Shown piece by piece: positions 41,676-49,519 of a stretch of 64,000 bases of DNA. Origin of the DNA: Centipeda infelix ATCC 43532 (lineage in GTDB: Bacteria; Bacillota; Negativicutes; Selenomonadales; Selenomonadaceae); assembly GCF_000234095.1 (NCBI RefSeq), contig NZ_JH376798.1:91424-155423 (forward strand), given 5' to 3'. The position numbers and the translations under genes are program-made. The notes beneath the pieces are model-generated. The model was not told the origin of the DNA and made no database searches. It was given only the letters and a program-made list of their open reading frames with translations. The stretch's first letter is position 1, and each line of letters opens with the position of its first letter.

Positions 41676-42485
41676 CTACAGTTCCTCTGCCCGTGCGATC
41701 CTGTGCAGGAGAACACGGGCACATTCCGCCGCGCGTCCAAAGTCCATCCGTGACAGAACGAGCAGGACATAGTCCTCGCTGTTCATATCCATCGCGGCAA
41801 GAATATGATCCCTCCACATCGCATTCACCGCCTTGCTCCATGCAGGAATCCCATCCATTTCGCCGAGCAGTTCCGCATCGATGGCAAGCCCCGTATTCGC
41901 CGCCAGTGCCTCTACGGCAGCGACAAAATCCTCCCGCTCGCTCTTCCAGTCAAGCCCCACTGCCCTGCCGCTGCGTACCAGTTTTTTGCAAAGTATCTCC
42001 CATGCAGCATCCACCCCCGCCGCGCCTTTCCCCTGTAACTTTTTTCGCAGCCGCTTCGCATCTGCGGCATCCACGCGCAGAATATTGGCAAGCGCAGCGA
42101 ATGTGTCCGCCATCGCTTTCGGATTGTCTTCGGTCGGCTCATATTCCGCGACATCGGGGAGCACTCTTTTTTGCACGAAGGCCTTCATGATCCGCGCCGC
42201 TTCGTCATAGGGAAGCTCCGTGCGACGATACTTCTTCCCGTCGATTTCCAGCGTGAGCACCACCCGATCCACAGTCTTCCCACCGAACGCCTTCATCGAC
42301 GTACAGCCCTCCACCGCCTGCGGCGGGCAGATCTCCACAAACATATTCGTCCCCTCTCGCATGGACTTCAATTCGTTCTCGATCCCCACGATATGAAAGC
42401 CGTGACGGTTCATCGAACTGCACTTTAAGCACCAGTCCTCATAAGTATCAAAGATTTTCGCCTGGATCAGATTGTATAGGTTCAT
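41676..42485 (-). CDS. DUF6630-like protein
   Basis: A 269-aa cytoplasmic protein. The C-terminal half (VGLDWKSEREDFVAAVEALAANTGLAIDAELLGEMDGIPAWSKAVNAMWRDHILAAMDMNSEDYVLLVL) resembles DUF6630 proteins as I remember them. The N-terminal half (MNLYNLIQAKIFDTYEDWCLKCSSMNRHGFHIVGIENELKSM) is unassigned. The ATG at 42485 follows GGAGGGAGCG. DUF6630-type genes are often found in toxin-immunity loci, but no toxin is nearby. Function unknown. Confidence 0.65.
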   Translation of the reverse strand: MNLYNLIQAKIFDTYEDWCLKCSSMNRHGFHIVGIENELKSMREGTNMFVEICPPQAVEGCTSMKAFGGKTVDRVVLTLEIDGKKYRRTELPYDEAARIMKAFVQKRVLPDVAEYEPTEDNPKAMADTFAALANILRVDAADAKRLRKKLQGKGAAGVDAAWEILCKKLVRSGRAVGLDWKSEREDFVAAVEALAANTGLAIDAELLGEMDGIPAWSKAVNAMWRDHILAAMDMNSEDYVLLVLSRMDFGRAAECARVLLHRIARAEEL

Positions 42486-42598
42486 ACCGACAACGCTCCC
42501 TCCTGTTTTCGATACCGTCACCTTACGCTATTTCACAGCGCGGGTCAAGACGACACGCGGATACCTCACCCATTTTTTGATAAAGAACACAATTATAA

Positions 42599-42627
42599 TT
42601 GATTTCATCTCTCACTCGCGTTATAAT
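42599..42627 (+). promoter_or_regulatory. Promoter of fba
   Basis: TTGATT (42599-42604), a 17-nt spacer and TATAAT (42622-42627), 63 nt upstream of the aldolase start. Confidence 0.78.
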
Positions 42628-42689
42628 AAGAATAGGAATCAAAGGGGTTCTTCCCCTCTCATGTTTTCATACAGCAGGAGGTATGTCCA

Positions 42690-43577
42690 ATGAATCAGGA
42701 ACAGCTCAAACGTATGACCGAAGACAAAGGCTTTATCGCCGCACTCGATCAGAGCGGCGGCTCCACGCCGAAGGCGCTCAAGGCGTACGGCGTCGACGAG
42801 AGTGCCTATCACGGCGAGGAGGAGATGTTCACGCGCGTCCACGAAATGCGCACGCGCATCATCAAGAGCCCCTCGTTCGACAAGAGCCGGATCCTCGCGG
42901 CAATCCTCTTCGAGAACACGATGGACCGCAAGATTGACAGTCTCTTTTCCGCCGATTTCCTCTGGAATCAGAAGGGCATCATCCCCATCCTCAAGGTCGA
43001 CAAGGGGCTTGCCGACGAGAAGGACGGCGTTCAGCTCATGAAGCCGATCCCTGGGCTCGACGCACTGCTTGACCGTGCGAACGAGCGTCACATCTTCGGC
43101 ACAAAGATGCGCTCCGTCATCAAACAGGCGAACCCTGACGGCATCCGTGCTATCATTGATCAGCAGTTCGAGGTCGGCATGCAGATCGTCCGCAAGGGGC
43201 TCGTCCCCATCCTCGAGCCCGAGGTCGACATCCACTGCCCCGACAAGGCAAAGGCAGAGGAGATCATGCTCGGCTGCATGAAGGAACACCTCGCAAAGCT
43301 GCCCGCCGATGCCAAGATCATGTTCAAGGTCACCATCCCGACCGTCGACAACCTCTACGCAGAGATCATGAAGGATCCGCACGTCATCCGCGTCGTCGCC
43401 CTCAGCGGCGGCTACACCATGGACGATGCGAACGAAAAGCTTGCCCGCAACCACGGCCTCATCGCCAGCTTCTCCCGCGCCCTCGCACAGGATCTGCGCT
43501 TCTCGCAGAGCGACGATGAATTCAACGCCGTCCTCAAGAAGGCAATCGACAGCATCTATCAGGCATCCATCACCTGA
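42690..43577 (+). CDS. fba: Class I fructose-bisphosphate aldolase
   Basis: A 295-aa class I aldolase of the bacterial short type: [82 protein letters not shown], and [12 protein letters not shown], whose Lys is a candidate Schiff-base residue. It splits fructose-1,6-bisphosphate in glycolysis and gluconeogenesis without metal. The ATG follows AGGAGG. Single gene with a strong promoter and terminator. Confidence 0.95.
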   Translation: MNQEQLKRMTEDKGFIAALDQSGGSTPKALKAYGVDESAYHGEEEMFTRVHEMRTRIIKSPSFDKSRILAAILFENTMDRKIDSLFSADFLWNQKGIIPILKVDKGLADEKDGVQLMKPIPGLDALLDRANERHIFGTKMRSVIKQANPDGIRAIIDQQFEVGMQIVRKGLVPILEPEVDIHCPDKAKAEEIMLGCMKEHLAKLPADAKIMFKVTIPTVDNLYAEIMKDPHVIRVVALSGGYTMDDANEKLARNHGLIASFSRALAQDLRFSQSDDEFNAVLKKAIDSIYQASIT

Positions 43578-43621
43578 TGACAGCCTGACAGAGCCGTCCT
43601 TTCCCCTATATTCTCACGAAC

Positions 43622-43655
43622 AATCCCCCGCCAAATGTGACGGGGGATTTGTTTG
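43622..43655 (+). terminator. Terminator of fba
   Basis: AATCCCCCG pairs with CGGGGGATT, followed by TGTTTG. It marks the right border of G+C-rich core genes; A+T-rich sequence starts here. Confidence 0.75.
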
Positions 43656-43759
43656 TATGAAGTTGGATTATGATTAAAGTCAATAAAGCAACAAAATACA
43701 AACATTACGATACATCCTCATCCTTATTGAAGGATTATTACTTATATTATTCATTTTTC

Positions 43760-46603
43760 TTACGTCGTATGAATATATTTTTTTCTCCGCATTTCAAACG
43801 CATCCATCCCACCTTCCAAAATATCACAAATTTGCTGCTGAATACCCTTCTGATTAAGCACACCTGGAAGGATTTCGTCATTATCCCCACACAATGGTAA
43901 TACATTTTCAATAGCCCCACAGCGGTATTCAAATTGCCTGGAGTTGTTTTTTGCTTCTTTGCCATCCTGATTCGCAATAATGACAGCTTCCGCATCTGCT
44001 CCGATAACAACATTGGCATTATGAGTGACCACAATAATCTGTCGCTCATGTTTCTTATTTCTAAGATACTGAACAAGCTCCGTGTAAATCGATCGATTAT
44101 CCAGGTCATCCTCCGGTTGATCAATAAGAATCGGACACTTCCCCTGCTCCAAATTAACAAGCATCTCCAGCAATACCAACGCCTTTTTCCCCGGGGACAT
44201 TTGATTGATGGTATCCCCTCCGCTTTTTAGGATATAGTGAATATAAAACCAATCTGTAAACATTCGTTCCAATGCGATCTGTTCACTGTTTCCACCTTTC
44301 AAGGACAACCTTTCATCACGAATCCATTCCCAAATGGAATCAAGAAGTTTTTCATCAATGGATTTTATGCTGTCCTTATCAGCAATATTACATCCAATCC
44401 TATCAATAGACGATTTTATTTTTCTATTGTCAAAAAGGCTGGATGACAGATCCGCAAAATCAGCAACTCGCTCACCAATTTCAGCATCAAATTTCAAATC
44501 CTTGTTTTGTGAATCTGTACTTGAAATTTTTTCTTGGAAGGTTTGATATTCAGTTTTTATGCTCTTCCACACATCAATGATTTTACTCTTCAGCTCCTGA
44601 GCTTTAGCTATATTTTCCGCCTTATCCCTTTCCAGTTCTTTCGCCTTCTTCTGCTTTTCTTTCTCCTTTCGCAGCTGATCCTCAAGTTTCTTTAGTCGAT
44701 CATTTTGTAACACACGTTGTTTTAACGGCTTCAGTTCTTTATTGATATTTAAAAGATCTTCAGAAAAATTTTTCTTGTTTTGTGCAAGAACAGTTTGCAT
44801 GGATTGAACATCCTGCTTCCAAATCCTAATAAGCTCCATATTGATACGGTGAATCGTTTGCTTCATCAGCTCTTTTATTATGGACATTTCTTCCAGATCG
44901 TAATGCGGCATCCCATTTGCACCAATCTTCGTAATAGAGGGAATGAATACAAACGGTTCTGCCACATCATGGACTGCAGCATATTCTTTTTTTATCGAAT
45001 GAATGTCATATATTCGATCCACCTGTCTCTTCGCCAATTCCGTATAGTTTTGAAACATCTCCTCCGTAAGACCTGTTTCTGCCGAAAGCAGCTCAAGCTG
45101 TCTCTCCAAGTCCAGAACCATAGGACTATATGCAGCACTTCTCCCATGTTCATCCAGAATGCGTTCACATTTTTCCGCACGATCGACACACTCCACATAA
45201 TCAAGAATATGATGTTTCACTAATTGAATCTTATTTGAGACTTCATTTTTTAGATACTCTTCTGCCTTTTTCAGGTCATCATTTTGCAACAAAACATCGC
45301 GTAAAACATCGTTCAGTTGCGACTCATTTGTTCCTTCGTCCGCAATTCGATTCAACCATGATTGAGGAATATAAATTATTTTTCGTTTTCCTGAAGCACC
45401 ATCTTTCCATACAACCTCAGCTGATTCATCTAATTTTTCCTGTTTCTGGGATACTTTTTCCTCCCTTTCTTGGACTTGGTCAGGATCAATCGTCTTAGCA
45501 AGATGTCGTAAGAGCATCGATTTTCCTGTAGATTTTCCACCAATAATAGCTGTAAGTCCTTCGCTGAAATAAATCGGGTCTTGCATAAAATATGTTGACT
45601 GAAATTGGATGTAATCTATCACTTGGTGTGCATCTTTTTCATCAGGTTTTTCCTCTTGAATCCGCACACGCTCCTCCGGCTCATAGAGAATTTGCTGCAG
45701 TCCTTCAAAGGTTGGTTCAGCCTTAATCCAACAAAATTTGTCCTCGTCAGGAGCAAACATTCTTTCATAGGAATGTGCATCAGAGCCCCATATACAGGGT
45801 TTGATTGAACGAAACTCATCTATTTGCTCTTCCTCATGTCCTTTTGCCAATGCCCATTCCCTCGTTCGAGAATTCGATGTCATGAGCAAATCACTCTGCG
45901 CATATATTGCTTGCCTTGTATCGTGATCCCGCCCTCTCCATTGAATGTTAGACAGATCTTCATCCACAGGAACAGAAATAAAATATTGTCCCTTGAAGAT
46001 GATGTTACTCATCAAAACCTCTTGGATTTTTTCGTAATTGACTGTTATTTTTTCAAGCCCTATTAAATAATCGTTACCTGTAGCATTATTATGTTCCTTA
46101 TATCTGCGTCCCACATCTTCTATATTCATCCTGTTTAACGATAGTTTAGAACAATCCGGACGTAATATTTCGATTTTTCCCAAAAACTCACTCTCTATCC
46201 TTTCAACAGGAAATTTATCTGAGAAAAAGACATGATAGTTCACCGAATGAGCTTTTTCTCCAACAAAAGTATTAAGGCGAAACTCAATATTGGGAAAAAC
46301 AAAAATTTCTTCTACGCTCTTTCGCAATTTATCATCCGGAAACAACATACGCATCTTATCCGGCTTTGAGAGATATTCCTCCCTGATTTTCTTATAGCCA
46401 TCAATTGAAAAATAATCGCTCACACCGATCGCAACAATACCACACTGCACAGCTTTTTCAAAAAGCGTTTTTACAAAATTATCAAAGTGTTCTCCTCTAT
46501 GATCCTCCTCTATATTAAATCCAAACTCATTATTCAGTATAGAATACGGCGTATGGACATGAAAATCCCATCTATTCCATGTAGATCCTCTTTCAATGCA
46601 CAT
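43760..46603 (-). CDS. PHP-domain/SMC-like ATPase (TrlF-like), BREX-linked
   Basis: A 947-aa protein; the ATG at 46603 follows GAAGGAGG. Residues 1-300 form a PHP phosphoesterase domain with the metal motifs DFHVHTPYS (His15, His17), GVSDYFSIDGY and IWGSDAHSYER. Residues about 330-947 form an SMC/RecN-type ATPase: Walker A GGKSTGKS at about 355, a long coiled coil (residues about 450-750), and near the C-terminus ILIDQPEDDLDNRSIYTELVQYLRNKKHERQIIVVTHNANV (Walker B and H-loop). The order matches what I recall as the TrlF family found in defence loci. It is visibly richer in A+T than the genes on both sides, so it was probably added to the island separately. It is the last gene of the leftward row. 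Confidence 0.85.
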   Translation of the reverse strand: MCIERGSTWNRWDFHVHTPYSILNNEFGFNIEEDHRGEHFDNFVKTLFEKAVQCGIVAIGVSDYFSIDGYKKIREEYLSKPDKMRMLFPDDKLRKSVEEIFVFPNIEFRLNTFVGEKAHSVNYHVFFSDKFPVERIESEFLGKIEILRPDCSKLSLNRMNIEDVGRRYKEHNNATGNDYLIGLEKITVNYEKIQEVLMSNIIFKGQYFISVPVDEDLSNIQWRGRDHDTRQAIYAQSDLLMTSNSRTREWALAKGHEEEQIDEFRSIKPCIWGSDAHSYERMFAPDEDKFCWIKAEPTFEGLQQILYEPEERVRIQEEKPDEKDAHQVIDYIQFQSTYFMQDPIYFSEGLTAIIGGKSTGKSMLLRHLAKTIDPDQVQEREEKVSQKQEKLDESAEVVWKDGASGKRKIIYIPQSWLNRIADEGTNESQLNDVLRDVLLQNDDLKKAEEYLKNEVSNKIQLVKHHILDYVECVDRAEKCERILDEHGRSAAYSPMVLDLERQLELLSAETGLTEEMFQNYTELAKRQVDRIYDIHSIKKEYAAVHDVAEPFVFIPSITKIGANGMPHYDLEEMSIIKELMKQTIHRINMELIRIWKQDVQSMQTVLAQNKKNFSEDLLNINKELKPLKQRVLQNDRLKKLEDQLRKEKEKQKKAKELERDKAENIAKAQELKSKIIDVWKSIKTEYQTFQEKISSTDSQNKDLKFDAEIGERVADFADLSSSLFDNRKIKSSIDRIGCNIADKDSIKSIDEKLLDSIWEWIRDERLSLKGGNSEQIALERMFTDWFYIHYILKSGGDTINQMSPGKKALVLLEMLVNLEQGKCPILIDQPEDDLDNRSIYTELVQYLRNKKHERQIIVVTHNANVVIGADAEAVIIANQDGKEAKNNSRQFEYRCGAIENVLPLCGDNDEILPGVLNQKGIQQQICDILEGGMDAFEMRRKKYIHTT

Positions 46604-46643
46604 AATACATCCTCCTTCATTTACCGAAAAACATTTTTTCTTC

Positions 46644-47789
46644 TCAAATTCCCCGAATCTTTCCAACAGCCCCCACAATCGCTCGCACCACATCATCAGC
46701 ATCCTGTCCCGTGGTCTCCCGTCCATAGGAGATGCGCAGTGCTTCCATTGCCTCCTTCTCACTGTACCCCATTGCAAGAAGTACATGAGACGGCACATCC
46801 GCCCCTGCGTTGCAGGCAGATGCCGCCGAAACACAAATGCCCTTGAGATCGAGCAAATGCACAAGGGACTCTCCTCGCACACCGGGAACGCCAATGTTCA
46901 CCAGCCCCGGCAGGTGCCCACCGCCTTCTCCATGCACACGTATCTCGGGCAGATTCTCCCGAATCTCCTGCACCGTACATGATACAAGCCCATGTAGACG
47001 CACGGCCTCATCCGCCATACATTCACAGCTCTCCGTCAGAGCCTCGCCCAACGCGACAATCCCCGCCGTGTTCTCCGTCCCCGCACGCAGTCCGTGCTCC
47101 TGCCCGCCACCCGCAATCAGCGCGGGCAGCTCTGCGCCTGGCTTTTGATAGAGGAATCCCGCCCCCTTCATCCCGTAGAATTTATGCCCCGATGCTGTGA
47201 GATACGTTACGCCGAGTTCCCGAACATCAACGGGAATATGCCCGACCGCCTGTACCGCATCGGTGTGAAAGGGGATGCCGCGCCCCGCCAACGCTTCGGC
47301 AATCTCAGCAATGGGCTGCACCGTCCCCACCTCGTTATTGGCAAGCATAACAGACACTAGACGAGTATCCGTGCGTAGTGCACCGATAACAGACGCAGAC
47401 GAAACGCGCCCCGCTCGCGAAACAGGCAGATATGAGATCGCTGCACCGCACTGCTCCAAAGCCCTACACGCCATGAGAATCGAAGGATGCTCGATCGCAC
47501 TCACAACGATATGCACAGACTTGCTGCCCTGTTGCCGCGCCGCCTCCACCACACCGCGCAGAACCGTATTGTTCCCCTCTGAGCCCCCCGCCGTAAACAC
47601 GATCTCCGCCGCGTGCGCTCCAACAGCGCACGCCACTTGTTCACGCGCCCACTCGACAGCTTTTCGCGCCTGCTTGCCAAACGAATAGGCACTCGATGCA
47701 TTCCCGTAGTTCTCCCGAAAAAAAGGCAAAGCGGCAGCAAGCGCTCTCTCTGAGAGCGCGGTCGTCGCCGCGTGATCCGCATATATCAT
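46644..47789 (-). CDS. Cysteine desulfurase of the BREX island
   Basis: A 381-aa PLP enzyme of the NifS/IscS family: YADHAATTALSERALAAALPFF, NASSAYSFGKQAR, FTAGGSEGNNTVLRG, SAIEHPS, the PLP Lys203 in SGHKFYGMKGAGFLY, RAGTENTAGIVALG, and the sulfur-carrying Cys326 in SAASACNAGADVPSHVLLAMG. In Dnd and Ssp systems such an enzyme (DndA/SspA) supplies sulfur for DNA phosphorothioation. Its place behind brxL and the zinc-ribbon gene suggests the same job for BrxP here. The ATG at 47789 is chosen for homology; GTG 47801 is an alternative. Confidence 0.92.
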   Translation of the reverse strand: MIYADHAATTALSERALAAALPFFRENYGNASSAYSFGKQARKAVEWAREQVACAVGAHAAEIVFTAGGSEGNNTVLRGVVEAARQQGSKSVHIVVSAIEHPSILMACRALEQCGAAISYLPVSRAGRVSSASVIGALRTDTRLVSVMLANNEVGTVQPIAEIAEALAGRGIPFHTDAVQAVGHIPVDVRELGVTYLTASGHKFYGMKGAGFLYQKPGAELPALIAGGGQEHGLRAGTENTAGIVALGEALTESCECMADEAVRLHGLVSCTVQEIRENLPEIRVHGEGGGHLPGLVNIGVPGVRGESLVHLLDLKGICVSAASACNAGADVPSHVLLAMGYSEKEAMEALRISYGRETTGQDADDVVRAIVGAVGKIRGI

Positions 47790-47852
47790 CCGTTTATTCA
47801 CCAACTTCACAAAACAGAAAAGACGCTTCCCCACAGGCAAGCGCCTCACCGA

Positions 47853-48050
47853 CTAAAAGAGCGTACAGCCCTCATCCCTGAACTCTTCGACCTTCTCCCG
47901 AAGGAACTCCTCCTCCACCTCAAGGTATTCCGCAAGACATGAAAAGCAAAAAAATTCCTTTGCTTTCATATCCAGAAGCTTCTTCGTAAGACCGACCTCA
48001 TCCTTTGACAAAGGATGTCCACATTCCCGACAAAACTTCTCCTGCGCCAT
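47853..48050 (-). CDS. 65-aa zinc-ribbon protein of the BREX island
   Basis: A small protein with FCRECG (first CxxC) and FFCFSCLAEYL (second CxxC), then an acidic helical tail (EVEEEFLREKVEEFRDEGCTLF) with a last Cys three residues from the end. Four Cys would bind zinc; the terminal Cys is free. It lies between brxL (3-nt gap) and the cysteine desulfurase. A sulfur relay or adaptor between desulfurase and BrxP is a reasonable guess; the family is not known to me by name. Confidence 0.75.
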   Translation of the reverse strand: MAQEKFCRECGHPLSKDEVGLTKKLLDMKAKEFFCFSCLAEYLEVEEEFLREKVEEFRDEGCTLF

Positions 48051-48053
48051 CTT

Positions 48054-49502
48054 CTATATCTCCCGCAGCCGCAGCTTCGGTACATCCTTGCCCCTGTACT
48101 CGATATCCAGAACACCCAGCTGTATCTTGATCGTATCGCGCATCTTGTGTGCCCGCCGCAAACAGTAGCGATCAAACTCGCGCACATTGACATCTGCCGC
48201 CGTACGGATATGAGGGAAGAGCAGCTTCATATATGCCGTTGCAATGCGCTTGATCGCCTCCGTATCACGCGTATCAGCTTCCTCCGGCACCTCCACGATC
48301 TCATCCACGATGGCGCGATAAGACAAATCATCACGCAGCTGATGAAGAATCGTCGAGAAATACTCCGAGTTCATCGCCCAGCCGGAGACCTTCAGATCCT
48401 CCGTCATACGCGGGATATTCCACCCCTTGATAAATCCGTGAAAGCGCTCGATCAGAGCCGACTCATGGAACACCTTCGGCAGTTCCTCAAACATATTGCC
48501 ATAGCCATCCTGATCCATGACCTCTTTCTTGATATTTCCGCAGAGAATCACACCGGCATCCCCGTCCACGCGATGCGTTCCGATATTGCAGTATCCATTC
48601 TCACAGAAGGACTTGAGTGCGCCGCGCATCTCATCCACATCGGGGAACGTGATCGTCTGCACCTCATCCAGCGTCACAAAATCATGATTCGTCACAAGCC
48701 CGTCCTGTCGCCGTGCCACATCATAGAACATCTTTGCACGACTCATCACGCCACCGCTCGCCAACCAGCCGAAGCGGCTTACGCGCCCAAACAGATAGGA
48801 TTTCCCCGTTCCCTTCGGTGCGAGTTCGATGAGGTTCAACTTCTTTTCGGCAAAGGGGAGGAGCCGTGTCAGCATCGTCAGCTTCTCTTCCTCACTCGCA
48901 TACCCTGCGGGGTTGTAGTCCACCGCCCCCAGCAACACATCCATCCATTCTTCGGTTGTGAAGTCCCGTCGTGCATCCTTATAGTAGTCCAAATCAATCG
49001 TATAGGGGCAGAAGCTCTTAAATGCGACGAGTTTGATTTTCCCTTTGTCCTGTACCGACTTTCCAACCGGCGGGCGGTAGCCCAGCTCCACCATCCCCCA
49101 CGTCTCACGCGCCGCAACGAGTTCATCCTTGCAGTCCTGCCAGACATGATCCTCGATCATGGTCTCCTTACTCATCAGTCCAAAGTCCGGCAAAGAAAAG
49201 GACACCGCGCCTGTCTTAATATCAATATCAATCGAAATACGTGCAAGCAGCTTTACCTGCTCCCGCTCGATCACAATGCGGCTCTTGATTGCCGTCCATT
49301 CCTCCTTCCGCGGCAAAAAGCGATGCACGAAGCTCGCAAGTTCCTCTGCATCGAATACACCATCCGCATTTGCAAACCGCTTCAAAAGCCAATCACGAAG
49401 GAAAGAAGGAAGTCCGAGTGCCGAAAGAAAACTGCTCTTCTTCAAATCCTTGTAAACAATCATCTCATCAAAGGCATTTTTGAGCTTATCGATCATCAAC
49501 AT
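48054..49502 (-). CDS. brxL: BrxL, AAA+ protein of BREX
   Basis: A 482-aa BrxL: DEMIVYKDLKKSSFLSALGLPSFLRDWLL, ETWGMVELGYRPP, Walker A ELAPKGTGKSYLFGRVS (about 225-240), Walker B FVTLDEVQTITFPDVDEMRGALKSFCENG, and the sensor region GVILCGNIKKE, PKVFHESALIERFHGFIKGWNIPRM. BrxL forms DNA-bound rings in type 1 BREX. As I recall, those are near 680 aa and carry a C-terminal Lon-like domain; this one stops early at LRLREI and seems to lack it. The start could also be ATG 49496, which has better spacing to GGGGAGG. Confidence 0.9.
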   Translation of the reverse strand: MLMIDKLKNAFDEMIVYKDLKKSSFLSALGLPSFLRDWLLKRFANADGVFDAEELASFVHRFLPRKEEWTAIKSRIVIEREQVKLLARISIDIDIKTGAVSFSLPDFGLMSKETMIEDHVWQDCKDELVAARETWGMVELGYRPPVGKSVQDKGKIKLVAFKSFCPYTIDLDYYKDARRDFTTEEWMDVLLGAVDYNPAGYASEEEKLTMLTRLLPFAEKKLNLIELAPKGTGKSYLFGRVSRFGWLASGGVMSRAKMFYDVARRQDGLVTNHDFVTLDEVQTITFPDVDEMRGALKSFCENGYCNIGTHRVDGDAGVILCGNIKKEVMDQDGYGNMFEELPKVFHESALIERFHGFIKGWNIPRMTEDLKVSGWAMNSEYFSTILHQLRDDLSYRAIVDEIVEVPEEADTRDTEAIKRIATAYMKLLFPHIRTAADVNVREFDRYCLRRAHKMRDTIKIQLGVLDIEYRGKDVPKLRLREI

Positions 49503-49519
49503 AACCTCCCCTCTTCACA

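Noticed and set aside
43760-46603. Reading the PHP-ATPase as a classic SMC or RecN repair protein
   Set aside because: The N-terminal PHP phosphoesterase motifs and the defence-island position do not fit chromosomal SMC or RecN.
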